Assembly: GCA_021780215.1 (NCBI GenBank)
Contig: JAJXZD010000036.1
Span: 1 to 40,120 of the forward strand
Direction of reading: 5' to 3'
From: Acidobacteriota bacterium
GTDB taxonomy: Bacteria; Acidobacteriota; Terriglobia; Acidiferrales; UBA7541
DNA: 40,120 bases
The translations under genes and the position numbers were made by a program. Below the pieces are notes generated by a model. That model searched no databases. It worked only from the letters and a program-made list of their open reading frames with translations, and was not told the DNA's origin. Of the stretch, positions 1 through 11,158 are shown in pieces. Within the stretch, counting starts at the first letter, position 1, and each line of letters begins with the position of its first letter.

Positions 1-1260
1 CCGGTGCGCGAAATCTCCCTCGCCGACGCGCGCAAGCAGAAGCCGGACATCGAAATTGGCGGCGAAATCACCCGCTCAAGGCCAACGGATGTGCTGGGAA
101 GAATCGCCGCGCAGACCGCCAAACAGGTGATCCTGCAGAAGGTCCGTGAGGCCGAGCGCGACACCATCTTTAACGAATATCACACCCGCGTGGGCGAACT
201 CGTCAATTGCGTGGTGAAGCGCATGGAAGGGCCCGACCTGATTGTGGACATGGGCCGCACCGAGGCGCGCCTACCCAAGCGCGAACAGTCACGGCTGGAG
301 ACCTACAACCCCGGCGACCGTCTACGGGTAACCATCCGCGCCGTCGAACGGGCCGCGAAGGGGCCCCAGGTGGTCGTCTCGCGCGCCGATCCGGCCCTAG
401 TGCAGCGCCTGTTCGAAATGGAGGTTCCTGAAATTTACGATGGCACTGTGCAGATTCGCGCCGTCGCCCGCGAGGCCGGCGAGCGCACCAAGATTGCCGT
501 CGAGAGCCGCGACAAGGACGTGGACCCCGTGGGCGCCTGCGTGGGGATGAAGGGTATGCGCGTGCAGTCCATCATCCGCGAGCTGCGCGGGGAGAAGATT
601 GACATCATCCCTTACAACGAGGATACCGTCACATTCGCGCAGAAGTCTCTCAGTCCGGCGAAGGTCACTCGTGTGCAGGTGGTGGACCCGGAAGAAAAGC
701 GGCTCGAGGTAATCGTCGAGGATACCCAATTATCACTGGCTATCGGTAAGAAGGGCCAGAATGTCCGCCTTGCCAGCAAGCTGATCGGCTGGAATGTGGA
801 TATCAAGAGTGAGGAGGAAAAGCGTCGCGAGATAGAGGCGCAGATGGCGGCGCTCACCGCTCCGGGCACCTCGCTTGCGGAATTGGAAGGCGTTGGCCCC
901 AAGACCATCGAAAAGCTCGAAGCGGCGGGCATCGCCTCCATCGAGAAGCTTGCCGATATGACGCCCGAGCAGCTGATTGAAATTCCCGGCATCGGTGAGA
1001 AAATGGTAGAGAAGATTCACCAGTCCGTCGCCGCCTATTTCCAAATGCTCGAGGCGCAGTCCGCGGCCGCCGCTGCCCAGGAGGCAGAGGCATTGCCTGA
1101 AGAGACGCTTGTGGAGGGAGAGCCCGCGGCGCCTGCCTCTGTCGATACTGAGGCGCCCAAATCAGCGGGCACCGAAGAATCTCCTTCTGCAGGCGCGCAG
1201 GAGGAAGGGACGCAGCAGGAATCCAAAGCTGTGACATCCGAAGAAGGATCCGAAGGTTAG
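1..1260 (+). CDS. nusA: Transcription termination/antitermination factor NusA (5' end outside window)
   Basis: NusA binds RNA polymerase and nascent RNA and controls pausing, termination and antitermination. The frame is open from base 1, so the gene starts upstream; by comparison with E. coli NusA about 75-80 N-terminal residues are missing. Seen in order: the end of the polymerase-binding domain, an S1 domain (around residues 60-125), two KH domains marked by DPVGACVGMKGMRVQ and LAIGKKGQNVRLASKL, then a helix-hairpin-helix pair (LEGVGPKTIEKL, IPGIGEKMVEKI) in place of the long acidic repeats of enterobacteria. The last ~70 residues are an Ala/Glu-rich low-complexity tail. It is followed after 48 bases by infB, the usual nusA-infB order, although no ylxR lies between them. 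Identification is secure; the true start cannot be seen. Confidence 0.96.
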   Translation, partial: PVREISLADARKQKPDIEIGGEITRSRPTDVLGRIAAQTAKQVILQKVREAERDTIFNEYHTRVGELVNCVVKRMEGPDLIVDMGRTEARLPKREQSRLETYNPGDRLRVTIRAVERAAKGPQVVVSRADPALVQRLFEMEVPEIYDGTVQIRAVAREAGERTKIAVESRDKDVDPVGACVGMKGMRVQSIIRELRGEKIDIIPYNEDTVTFAQKSLSPAKVTRVQVVDPEEKRLEVIVEDTQLSLAIGKKGQNVRLASKLIGWNVDIKSEEEKRREIEAQMAALTAPGTSLAELEGVGPKTIEKLEAAGIASIEKLADMTPEQLIEIPGIGEKMVEKIHQSVAAYFQMLEAQSAAAAAQEAEALPEETLVEGEPAAPASVDTEAPKSAGTEESPSAGAQEEGTQQESKAVTSEEGSEG

Positions 1261-1308
1261 AAATGAGCAGATTGGCGGTCCCGGAAAGGGATGCGCCCCC
1301 AGGAACGA

Positions 1309-4233
<2,925 letters not shown>

Positions 4234-4310
4234 CCCTGCTCGGAGCCGGGCCCGGCAGCAGGGTCGCGGAGACTGGGTTCTCCCCATCCGCCGAATCTAA
4301 TGGGGCGAAA

Positions 4311-4604
4311 ATGCCGATTGGTCTTCTCACTCTGGAAATCCACATCCCGGGTGCTCGATCTCTGAAGGACAAACGGCAGGTTGTGCGCAGCCTGAAGGAC
4401 CGCTTGCGCGCGCGTTTTAACGTGGCAGTCGCGGAACTCGATCATCAGGAGCTCTGGCAGCGGGCGCGCGTCGGGGTGGTCAGCATTTCCGGGGACGGCC
4501 GGCACCTTGAAGAATCCTTGCAGGAGATTGCGGCAGAATCGGAACGAACCCTGGGGAGCGATCTGGTATCCCGGGAAATTGAGTATTTCGAGGAAGAAGA
4601 ATGA
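4311..4604 (+). CDS. DUF503 family protein (YlxP-like)
   Basis: This 97-aa protein belongs to the DUF503/YlxP family, small ribosome-cluster proteins whose exact role is not settled. The diagnostic core is IPGARSLKDKRQVVRSLKDR near residues 10-29, followed by the VAVAELDHQELWQRA segment and an acidic C terminus. ATG 4311 is the natural start because family members begin with a short strand of the MxIGLLTLEIHIP type. The frame runs open much further upstream, overlapping infB, but that part is unlike the family. It sits between infB and rbfA, the same place as in Firmicutes, and its TGA overlaps the rbfA ATG (ATGA), so the two are probably translationally coupled. Confidence 0.88.
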   Translation: MPIGLLTLEIHIPGARSLKDKRQVVRSLKDRLRARFNVAVAELDHQELWQRARVGVVSISGDGRHLEESLQEIAAESERTLGSDLVSREIEYFEEEE

Positions 4605-4963
4605 CCGTCGGCGGACACCGGGCAGAGCGCGTCGCCGAAGAGATGCGCAACGAAATCAGCCTTATGCTGGCGGGCGACCTGAAAGACCCGCGGCTGGCTG
4701 TTCCGATCGTCATCTCGGAAGTTCGGATGCGGCCGGACATGCGCGTTGCGCGCGTTTTCGTTCAGATCGAAGGCCAGCCCGAAGAGCGCGACGCCGCCCT
4801 GGCCGGATTGGAAGCTGCCTCCGGCTATGTCCGCCACGAACTGGCCGAGCGGTTGCGTCTGCGGCGGACGCCCGAATTGTTTTTCGTCCCCGATGATTCG
4901 GAGGATTACGGGCAGCGCATCGATGAACTGCTGCGCAAGGTGAGCCGGGCCGACAAGCCCTGA
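4601..4963 (+). CDS. rbfA: Ribosome-binding factor A
   Basis: RbfA is a KH-fold factor that binds the 30S subunit and helps 16S rRNA 5'-end maturation. The 120-aa product has normal family length and the expected segments: the N-terminal RAERVAEEMRNEISLML helix, a KDPRLAVPIVISEVRMRPDM strand region, and the C-terminal LRLRRTPELFFVPDDSEDY stretch typical of RbfA. The start ATG overlaps the upstream stop codon by four bases, indicating translational coupling. The next gene is truB, 79 bases downstream, so the usual rbfA-truB pairing is kept. Confidence 0.94.
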   Translation: MTVGGHRAERVAEEMRNEISLMLAGDLKDPRLAVPIVISEVRMRPDMRVARVFVQIEGQPEERDAALAGLEAASGYVRHELAERLRLRRTPELFFVPDDSEDYGQRIDELLRKVSRADKP

Positions 4964-4971
4964 AGTCAACT

Positions 4972-5003
4972 GGCCGCAGGCTGCCTTAGGCGGCTGCTCG
5001 GCC
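4972..5003 (+). other. Imperfect hairpin between rbfA and truB
   Basis: The outer arms GGCCG (4972-4976) and CGGCC (4999-5003) enclose the complementary triplets CAG/CTG and GCC/GGC around a short TTA loop, giving an interrupted GC-rich stem. No T-tract follows, so it is not a classical terminator. It could be a processing or attenuation element between the coupled ylxP-rbfA pair and truB, or simply chance in GC-rich DNA. Confidence 0.3.
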
Positions 5004-5042
5004 ATCACGTCATCCCGCTGCAATCCCGGAGAATCATATCGA

Positions 5043-6017
5043 ATGCCCCGCTTGCCACAACAGCCCCCGCTGGACGGAATTCTGATCGTCAACAAGCCCC
5101 GCGGGAAGACTTCGCATGACGTGGTAGAAACGGTTCGCCGGCTGGCCGGTTTCCGCCAGATCGGCCATCTCGGCACGCTCGACCCACTGGCGACGGGCGT
5201 GCTCGTGCTGGCTCTGGGACGCGCCACTCGGCTGGCGCGATTCTACGCGGGACGGCGCAAGCGCTATGCCTGCGCGGTGAGGTTCGGCTTTGCCACCAAC
5301 ACCTACGACGCCGAAGGCGAGCCACTCTCCCAGGATTGCGCGCCCGTTCTCGACGCAGCGCAGTTGCAATCCCTGGCCGACGGGCTGACCGGAAAGATCC
5401 AGCAGATTCCTCCCGCCTTCTCCGCAAAAAAGATTGGCGGACGCCCCGCGCACGAGCTGGCACGCAAGCAGAAGCCGGTGTCCCTCTCGCCGATCGACGT
5501 GGAGGTGTACAAGTTTAGCCTCACGGGAATCGAAGGCTCTGTGGCTCGTTTCGCAGTTGAGTGCGGCGCGGGGACCTACGTTCGTTCGCTGGCCCACGAT
5601 CTTGGCAAGCTGCACGGAACGGGAGCGCATCTGGCGGAAATCGAGCGCACCGCTTCCGGAGAATTTACCCTGGACCAGGCCATTCCGCTCGAGGAACTGG
5701 CGGAGGACGCCAAGGTCGGCAAGCTGGCCTCGCGCGTGATTCCTCTGGAAAATCTGCTGACGGACCTTCCTCGTGCCGCGGTGCTCCCGATTGTCGAGCG
5801 GCGCATTCACCACGGGGCGAAGTTCAATATATCCCTGTCCCAGGTCCAGCCGGGAGTCACTCCGCAGGCGCACGGCGCGCCGGGCCAACTCGACTCCGGC
5901 GAATGGAAGCCCCTGCACTTGCGCGTGTTCAACCAGCACGGGCATCTCATAGCCATCGCCGAACCAGTCGTTCCCCGCACCTACCAGCCAGTCGTGGTCC
6001 TAGAAACAGCGCCCTGA
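5043..6017 (+). CDS. truB: tRNA pseudouridine(55) synthase TruB
   Basis: TruB isomerises uridine 55 in the T-loop of tRNAs to pseudouridine. The 324-aa protein carries the N-terminal LDGILIVNKPRGKTSHDVV motif and the catalytic motif GHLGTLDPLATGVLVL, whose Asp47 is the equivalent of the E. coli nucleophile. The RYxC-like strand (GRRKRYACAVRFG) and the QIPPAFSAKKIGGRPAHELAR thumb/binding region follow. The C-terminal part is a PUA-like RNA-binding domain. GGAGA lies about ten bases before the ATG. This is the last gene of the cluster; the next gene is convergent. Confidence 0.96.
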   Translation: MPRLPQQPPLDGILIVNKPRGKTSHDVVETVRRLAGFRQIGHLGTLDPLATGVLVLALGRATRLARFYAGRRKRYACAVRFGFATNTYDAEGEPLSQDCAPVLDAAQLQSLADGLTGKIQQIPPAFSAKKIGGRPAHELARKQKPVSLSPIDVEVYKFSLTGIEGSVARFAVECGAGTYVRSLAHDLGKLHGTGAHLAEIERTASGEFTLDQAIPLEELAEDAKVGKLASRVIPLENLLTDLPRAAVLPIVERRIHHGAKFNISLSQVQPGVTPQAHGAPGQLDSGEWKPLHLRVFNQHGHLIAIAEPVVPRTYQPVVVLETAP

Positions 6018-6051
6018 CGCTGACAATTCAACCAGTACAATTTGGGCTTTT

Positions 6052-6078
6052 GCTCGAGTTGATTCCGTCCGCCCGAGC
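6052..6078 (+). repeat. Hairpin-like repeat, copy 1
   Basis: A 27-base imperfect palindrome begins GCTCGAG, has TGATTCCGTC in the middle and ends CCCGAGC. A closely similar element in the same orientation occurs at 9448-9476. The two copies lie on either side of the secretin gene as direct repeats. Here it sits between the convergent truB and secretin stop codons, where a structured element could act as a transcription end. What it is remains unknown. Confidence 0.45.
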
Positions 6079-6091
6079 TCTCTCGGCATGG

Positions 6092-9000
6092 TCAGCGCTG
6101 CGCGGGAGGCGGTTGAGGAACCGGCTGCGGCGGCTGTTGCTGCGGCGGGGGCGCGGGCGCGGGGCGATTCGTCTCCGGCGTCGCTGGTCGCAGTCCACCG
6201 CCAATGATGCCGGCGCCTGTGCCTTCCAAGGCGCCCTGGCCCGCGTAGATCGTGTGATTTTCGCGCGGCATGTATCGCACCAGGCGCGGGGTGACCAGAA
6301 TCAGCAGCTCCTGATCCTGGTTTTGGACATTCTCGTTCTGCCCGAGCCAGCCAACGCCTGGGAGGCCGGCGATTCCAGGAGATCCGGTGATCGCATTCGT
6401 TACCTGGGATTGCAGAAAGCCGGCCAATGCGGCTGTCTTATTCTCTCTTACGCGCACGGTTTGTTTGACGGCCTCGTTGCTGATGACCGGAATCGAATTG
6501 TAGTTCTGGGAAGTCAGGCTGCTGATGTCGAAATTGAGTTCGAGGCTCACATCATTATCCGGGTGGATTCGCGGCGTCGCCTTGATCTTCAAACCCACGT
6601 CGATATATTCGATACCGGGAAATGGAATACCGGCGAGCGGGTTGGTAGGACCCACAAAGCTGGATGAGTTCAGGATGACGGTGGCGTCGTTTGAATTCTG
6701 GTTGGCCGTCGCTATGTCGGCTTTCCCGTCTCCATTGAAATCGGCCGTGGCGATGGAGACGGGCGCCTGATCCACCGGCAGCTCGAAATTCGGCCCGAAG
6801 AATCCCCCGCCCTGGCCCAGGAGGACGGACACGGCGTTGTCTGCCTCGTCGGACACCACGAGGTCGGAGATGCCGTCAATGTTGTAGTCACCGACGGCAA
6901 TGGCAGTGGGCGAGTTCCCGGCGGGAAAATCCCGCTGCGTGCCAGGGCTGAACGTGCCATTGCCGATAGCCGGATTTGCGGCGCTTGCGTTGCCCAGAAG
7001 AATCGAGACGGTATCGCCGGTATTGGCGGTCGTAGGCGCTCCATCGTTGGCGATCGCCAGGTCCATGATGCCGTCGCCGTTGAAATCACCGGTCGCTACG
7101 AAAACAGGCGTGTTTCCCGTCGCATAATCCGCGCGCGGCTGGAACGTGCCGTTCCCGTTGCCGAGGAAGACGGAAACTGAGTTATTCCCCGCGTCGGCCA
7201 CCGCCAGGTCTGGGTGTCCACTACCCGTAAATTGCATCGCGGCCAGGCCCGTTGGAGCAAATCCCGCCGGGAGCTGGAGAAGCCCCGGAGAAGCACTGAA
7301 AACGCCGCTGGTCGTGATGGAAAAGACCGTGATCGAACTGTCTGCCTGGTTGGCCACCGCAAGATCCACATTGCTGCCAGCCACTGCATTGTGAAAATTC
7401 GCTACCGCCAGGGCAACGGGCGTGTTGCCCGCCGTCGCAATGGCCGGCGCCTGAAAAGTGCCATCCCCGTTACCGAGCAGGATCATGACCGCGCCTGCCT
7501 TGGTGTTGGTGTTCGTGCCGGCCACGGCGAGGTCTTGGTGGCCGTCGCCATTAAAGTCATAGGCCGCCAATGCGGCTGGCTCGAAGCCCGCAGGCAATTG
7601 GATCAGCCCAGGCGTTTGGAACGTGCCGTCACCATTGCCCTGAAAGATGGAGATCGTGCCGTCGAGGCGATTGGCCACCGCCAGATCCACAATGGAGGTC
7701 GTCGTCTTATCATGAAAATAGGCGGCGACTATCGCTGAAGGAGATTTTCCCGCGGGATAATTTGTGGTGGGAAAATTTGCCTGGCCTACCCCGGGCACGC
7801 TCGCGCCAGTCCCTGCCATGCTGGCTGAATAGGTGGCGAGAGAAACGGGAATGCGGTCGCCCACGAAGAACGTGACGGGCTGCCCATCCTCGGCGCGAAG
7901 GAGCACGCGCCGCCCCTGCTTGACCATGGAGAGCATGGTCGCGAAGTTGGCCGTCGCCCCGGGGAGAGTTGCCAGAAAAGTGGTCATGCCACCGCCAAAC
8001 GCCACCACCGGAGGAAGCAGCGAACCGATTCCCAGCTGATTTGCGGCAACCAGGGACGCCAACTGGCTCGAACTCATGCCGGAGACAGAAGCCGGCAGCC
8101 CAAATATTTGATTGATGACATTGATGAGCGACTGTCCGCCCAGCTCCGCCTGCTGGATCTGCTGCGAACTAATGGAGAATACTTGCGAGGTCTGGGGGGG
8201 AATGATTCCAAGTTGGCGAGCGTAATTGCGGTCCACCTCAAGAATTTCGATTTCGAGAATCAGTTCGCCGACAGGCTTTTCGAGATCCTCGATCAGGTCG
8301 GAGGCAACGGCAATGGCCCGCGGCGAGGCCCGCAGCGTGAGCGTGTGGCTGCTTGCGTTGAGCTCGGAGCGCATCACACCGGTAATATCGCGAACCACGC
8401 GGAGCAACTCGGTCATCTGGTCCTGATTCTGCGAAGCGGGCAAAAGGATGGTCCTAACAAGGGACGGTTCATAGTCGCGCCGCTTTTGCGGCGTGTTATC
8501 CGTAACGAAAAACAGGCGCGGCGTGAGCGGCCGCCAGAAGGTGGCCGTCATGTCTCCCAGCAGCCGAGCCGCCGTGAGAAAGTCAACGTCATCGAGTCGA
8601 ACGCGCACAGTCCGGGGATGCAGATCCACGTCAAAGGCCACCTCGACGCCAAATTGCCGGGCCAGTTCCTCGTAGGCTCCCTGTGTATCGCCACGATAGT
8701 CGAGATTGTGCTTCCCCGCCTGATACGCCAGATGCACTTCTCCGGCGATAGCGGGGCCGTTGCTCTTGCGGACCTTTCCCGCTTGTGCAACGGCAAGCTC
8801 CACCATGCGCTCCCGAATCACACTGTTCAGCGGATCTAGATAGCTGGCGGCCAGCAATTGCTGGCGGGCTTCGGCGATGTGGCCGGAAATGGCATCTCGC
8901 TCGGCGGTGTCCATCTTGATCTGCACTAGATGGCTTCTTGCCATAGCCCGCATCAGCAAGTACTCGCGGTCGTTCGGCGCCCATCTCACCGCTTCGGAAT

Positions 9001-9256
9001 ATTTCTCATAGGCCGTCTGCCAGTCTTCCTCCTGCTCTGCTCGCAGGGCCTCCCTGTAGGCTTCCTTCGCCTTTTTGGCATCTGGCTTTGCGGCAGGCGC
9101 CAACGAGACCAGCGGCGCAGGCTCCTGAGCGGGCCGTAATTCTTGATTCTGCGATTGTGGGCGAGCCACATTCGAGAAAAAGAAAACGGCGAGCAGCGCG
9201 ACCGTCAAAGCCGCACCGCGCCATATATTCCAGATTGGCGAAATCAGCCTGCGCAT
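6092..9256 (-). CDS. Secretin with TPR N terminus and internal seven-bladed FG-GAP/VCBS propeller
   Basis: Secretins form outer-membrane pores for type II secretion, type IV pili and related machines. I chose ATG 9256 (1054 aa) because it gives a clean signal peptide (Arg-Arg, then a Leu/Val/Phe core and an Ala-Arg-Pro end); the frame continues 51 codons upstream without signal-like sequence. Order: TPR-like helices (about 50-150), an STN/N0-like domain, a secretin N1-like domain, then the secretin core starting GELILEIEILEVDRNYA and reaching FFVGDRIPVSLATY. There it is interrupted for about 360 residues (roughly 500-865) by seven propeller repeats, and resumes at YIDVGLKIKATPRIHPDND. Four repeats keep the calcium-type DxNxDGxxD loop (e.g. 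DFNGDGHQD, DFNGDGIMD). The tail is Pro/Gln-rich. No other secretion-system gene is nearby, so its machine is unknown. Confidence 0.88.
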   Translation of the reverse strand: MRRLISPIWNIWRGAALTVALLAVFFFSNVARPQSQNQELRPAQEPAPLVSLAPAAKPDAKKAKEAYREALRAEQEEDWQTAYEKYSEAVRWAPNDREYLLMRAMARSHLVQIKMDTAERDAISGHIAEARQQLLAASYLDPLNSVIRERMVELAVAQAGKVRKSNGPAIAGEVHLAYQAGKHNLDYRGDTQGAYEELARQFGVEVAFDVDLHPRTVRVRLDDVDFLTAARLLGDMTATFWRPLTPRLFFVTDNTPQKRRDYEPSLVRTILLPASQNQDQMTELLRVVRDITGVMRSELNASSHTLTLRASPRAIAVASDLIEDLEKPVGELILEIEILEVDRNYARQLGIIPPQTSQVFSISSQQIQQAELGGQSLINVINQIFGLPASVSGMSSSQLASLVAANQLGIGSLLPPVVAFGGGMTTFLATLPGATANFATMLSMVKQGRRVLLRAEDGQPVTFFVGDRIPVSLATYSASMAGTGASVPGVGQANFPTTNYPAGKSPSAIVAAYFHDKTTTSIVDLAVANRLDGTISIFQGNGDGTFQTPGLIQLPAGFEPAALAAYDFNGDGHQDLAVAGTNTNTKAGAVMILLGNGDGTFQAPAIATAGNTPVALAVANFHNAVAGSNVDLAVANQADSSITVFSITTSGVFSASPGLLQLPAGFAPTGLAAMQFTGSGHPDLAVADAGNNSVSVFLGNGNGTFQPRADYATGNTPVFVATGDFNGDGIMDLAIANDGAPTTANTGDTVSILLGNASAANPAIGNGTFSPGTQRDFPAGNSPTAIAVGDYNIDGISDLVVSDEADNAVSVLLGQGGGFFGPNFELPVDQAPVSIATADFNGDGKADIATANQNSNDATVILNSSSFVGPTNPLAGIPFPGIEYIDVGLKIKATPRIHPDNDVSLELNFDISSLTSQNYNSIPVISNEAVKQTVRVRENKTAALAGFLQSQVTNAITGSPGIAGLPGVGWLGQNENVQNQDQELLILVTPRLVRYMPRENHTIYAGQGALEGTGAGIIGGGLRPATPETNRPAPAPPPQQQPPQPVPQPPPAQR

Positions 9257-9402
9257 GGCAAGACCCAACTCACATTGTACAGGCACTCGTACTCCGTCAT
9301 CTCTCGCGAATGCCAAAAAAGTGTCACGGAATGGAGCAATGCGCCCAGCTTTCCTAGGAGCCGAAAGATGGCTGCAAAATCGCCTCGCCCGGCTATTCGG
9401 AT

Positions 9403-9431
9403 TTGACAATCCTGCAATCGGACGCTATTTT
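9403..9431 (+). promoter_or_regulatory. Sigma70-type promoter for the IPT/TIG gene
   Basis: A consensus TTGACA (9403-9408) is followed after 17 bases by TATTTT (9426-9431, four of six matches to TATAAT). Transcription would begin near 9438, giving a leader of about 50 bases that contains the hairpin repeat at 9448-9476 just before the ribosome-binding site. This is one of the best-looking promoters in the window. Confidence 0.65.
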
Positions 9432-9447
9432 CTGCACAAGTGAAGGA

Positions 9448-9476
9448 GCTCGAGGGCTGATTCCGTCAGCTCGAGC
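9448..9476 (+). repeat. Hairpin repeat, copy 2, in the IPT/TIG leader
   Basis: GCTCGA and TCGAGC arms, extended inward by GCTGA/TCAGC, form an 11-bp stem with a two-base bulge and a TTCCG loop. It matches the element at 6052-6078 in overall sequence and orientation. It ends directly before the GGGAGGTG ribosome-binding site of the next gene, so in the mRNA it would be a 5'-UTR stem that could influence translation or stability. Confidence 0.5.
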
Positions 9477-9488
9477 GGGAGGTGTCAC

Positions 9489-9926
9489 ATGGCGCAAGCC
9501 ATATCTGGCAAGCATCATTGGGGGGAATTTTGCCGTCTGGGTTCAATTTCTGGCAAAGCTTCGCGGAGGCACGATGCTCTGCTGGCAGTTTGCCGCTGGG
9601 CGCTCGTGGCCCTGATTCCCATTCTGCTGGTGCTCCCCCCCGCACTGGTCCTGGCGCAGGGTGCGCCGCGCGTCACCAGCGTGGATCCGGCGTCGGGCAA
9701 GGTGAACGACACAATCGCGATCACCGGGGAGAGCCTCGGCCGTTCATCTGTCTCAGCCGTGTTTCTCTCCGACGACAAGTTGGATTACAAGGCTTCCATC
9801 ACCGACCAGAGCGCGACCAAGATTGTCATCAAAGTCCCACAGGTCAAGCCCGGCGAATATCACGTCTCAATTCAGATGGGACCCGCTATCTACATCCAAC
9901 CGGTGGTCTTCACGGTTCAGCGGTAG
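9489..9926 (+). CDS. Secreted IPT/TIG-domain protein
   Basis: This 145-aa protein has a long basic N region, a hydrophobic segment (about residues 36-56, ending ALVLA) and one IPT/TIG immunoglobulin-like domain recognisable from PRVTSVDPASGKVNDTIAIT and the closing KPGEYHVSIQMG strands. TIG domains occur in surface and secreted proteins as binding or spacer modules; a specific function cannot be inferred. The start has a strong GGGAGGTG ribosome-binding site five bases upstream, supporting ATG 9489 despite the long n-region. It is transcribed divergently from the secretin, and its leader carries a hairpin repeat. Confidence 0.78.
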   Translation: MAQAISGKHHWGEFCRLGSISGKASRRHDALLAVCRWALVALIPILLVLPPALVLAQGAPRVTSVDPASGKVNDTIAITGESLGRSSVSAVFLSDDKLDYKASITDQSATKIVIKVPQVKPGEYHVSIQMGPAIYIQPVVFTVQR

Positions 9927-10039
9927 GCTGCCGCACGCTGATTGGGGCAGCCATAATTCCACCACCGCGGCGTCGCGCCCGTCCTGAGCGCCTTGAGAGT
10001 GAACGTGTCGGGTTTTGCTGCGCGCGGGAATATCAGACC

Positions 10040-11035
10040 ATGACCGATTGCCGCGAACAGAGGATTGCGAAAAGAAGCTTTCTCGCCTGTCGCCTTCTCC
10101 TTGCATTCCTGGCAGTGCTGCCCGGATGGGCTTCGGCGCGGGCCTGGGGCTGCCGCGGGCACGAAGTAATCGCGATAATCGCCGAGGCACACCTCACGCC
10201 GCATGCCCGGTCAGCGGCGCTGCGCATCCTTTCCAACAATCCAATCGCCAGGGAACTCCCCCGGTCCTGCCCTTCCTCTGGCGAGGATGCGTTCATGGAT
10301 GCTTCCACATGGGCTGACGACATCCGCAGCTTTCGCCCGGACACAACGCATTGGCATTTCATTGATATTCCCCTGGCCGCGCACAATGCTGACCTTTGGC
10401 GCTTCTGCCCGCCGAAGGATGGCTGTATTCTCACCGCCCTACCAGCCGAGTTGGACATTCTTCGAAATCCGAGGGCCAGCCCCGGGGCGCGTGCGGAGGC
10501 GTTGCGTTTTGTCATCCACCTTGCAGGAGATATCCATCAGCCGCTTCATGCCGCCACCAACGATGACCGGGCCGGAAACTGCGTGCCAGTCGCATATTTT
10601 GGCCGCGTTCCCCAGCTAACCGACCCGTGGCGCGGCGTTTACGCCCCCAATCTACATCAGGTATGGGACGTCGAAATAATTCGCCGGTGGTCACAGTGGC
10701 GTTCGGCAGAACAAAGCGCGCGGGAGCTGGACGCACAGTTCCGGTCAAGCGCCGCGGAGTGGCTTTCTGAACCCGCAGACTTCGCCGCTTGGGCATGGGA
10801 GACACATGAACTGGCCGACTACGTCGCCTACGGTCGGCTCCCCGAGCCGATTGCCATTGCGGCGCCGCGCCGCGTCACGACGTGCGCGGATGATAATAAT
10901 GTCTCCTCGCGGATGCTCCATCTGCACGAACGCCTCTCCCGTGAATACCAAAATGCAGCCGTTCCTGTGGTGAAGCTTCAATTGGCCAGGGCCGGGGTCC
11001 GTCTCGCCGCGCTCTTGAACTCCATCTGGCCATAG
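10040..11035 (+). CDS. Secreted S1/P1-type zinc nuclease
   Basis: S1/P1 nucleases are tri-zinc enzymes that hydrolyse single-stranded DNA/RNA and 3'-nucleotides outside the cytoplasm. The 331-aa product starts with a signal peptide ending SARA, so cleavage would expose Trp36 as the new N terminus, which is a zinc ligand in this family. All nine expected ligands are present with family spacing: Trp36, His41, Asp93, His106, His160, Asp164, His170, His206 and Asp210 (motifs WGCRGHE, THWHFID, HLAGDIHQPLH, NLHQVWD). The frame is open far upstream across the IPT/TIG gene in another phase; ATG 10040 is chosen because the signal peptide begins there. It probably serves nutrient or phosphate scavenging. 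Confidence 0.92.
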   Translation: MTDCREQRIAKRSFLACRLLLAFLAVLPGWASARAWGCRGHEVIAIIAEAHLTPHARSAALRILSNNPIARELPRSCPSSGEDAFMDASTWADDIRSFRPDTTHWHFIDIPLAAHNADLWRFCPPKDGCILTALPAELDILRNPRASPGARAEALRFVIHLAGDIHQPLHAATNDDRAGNCVPVAYFGRVPQLTDPWRGVYAPNLHQVWDVEIIRRWSQWRSAEQSARELDAQFRSSAAEWLSEPADFAAWAWETHELADYVAYGRLPEPIAIAAPRRVTTCADDNNVSSRMLHLHERLSREYQNAAVPVVKLQLARAGVRLAALLNSIWP

Positions 11036-11158
11036 ACTGCACACGCGGCGGTCCCGGCGCCTTCCAAGTCTTCTCAGGTTTACGACGCGACGCAACACGC
11101 GCATTGCCGCCTGCCAAAGCTGCACTGGTCAGGGTAAACTATCTCTCCGGGAGGAAGC

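Noticed and set aside
6018-6097. CGCTGAC/GTCAGCG as a terminator of truB
   Set aside because: The arms are 66 bases apart, short, and one lies in the secretin coding end; the local hairpin at 6052-6078 is more plausible.
5561-6667. 368-codon plus-strand frame across truB and the secretin
   Set aside because: It crosses two real genes in other phases; the sequence is Arg/Gly-rich with no recognisable domain.
9257-9409. 51-codon extension of the secretin before its signal peptide
   Set aside because: It is Arg-rich, non-conserved in appearance and would bury the signal peptide inside the protein.
9482-10039. Upstream extension of the S1/P1 nuclease frame through the TIG gene
   Set aside because: The signal peptide starts at ATG 10040 and the upstream part is the TIG gene read in the wrong phase.
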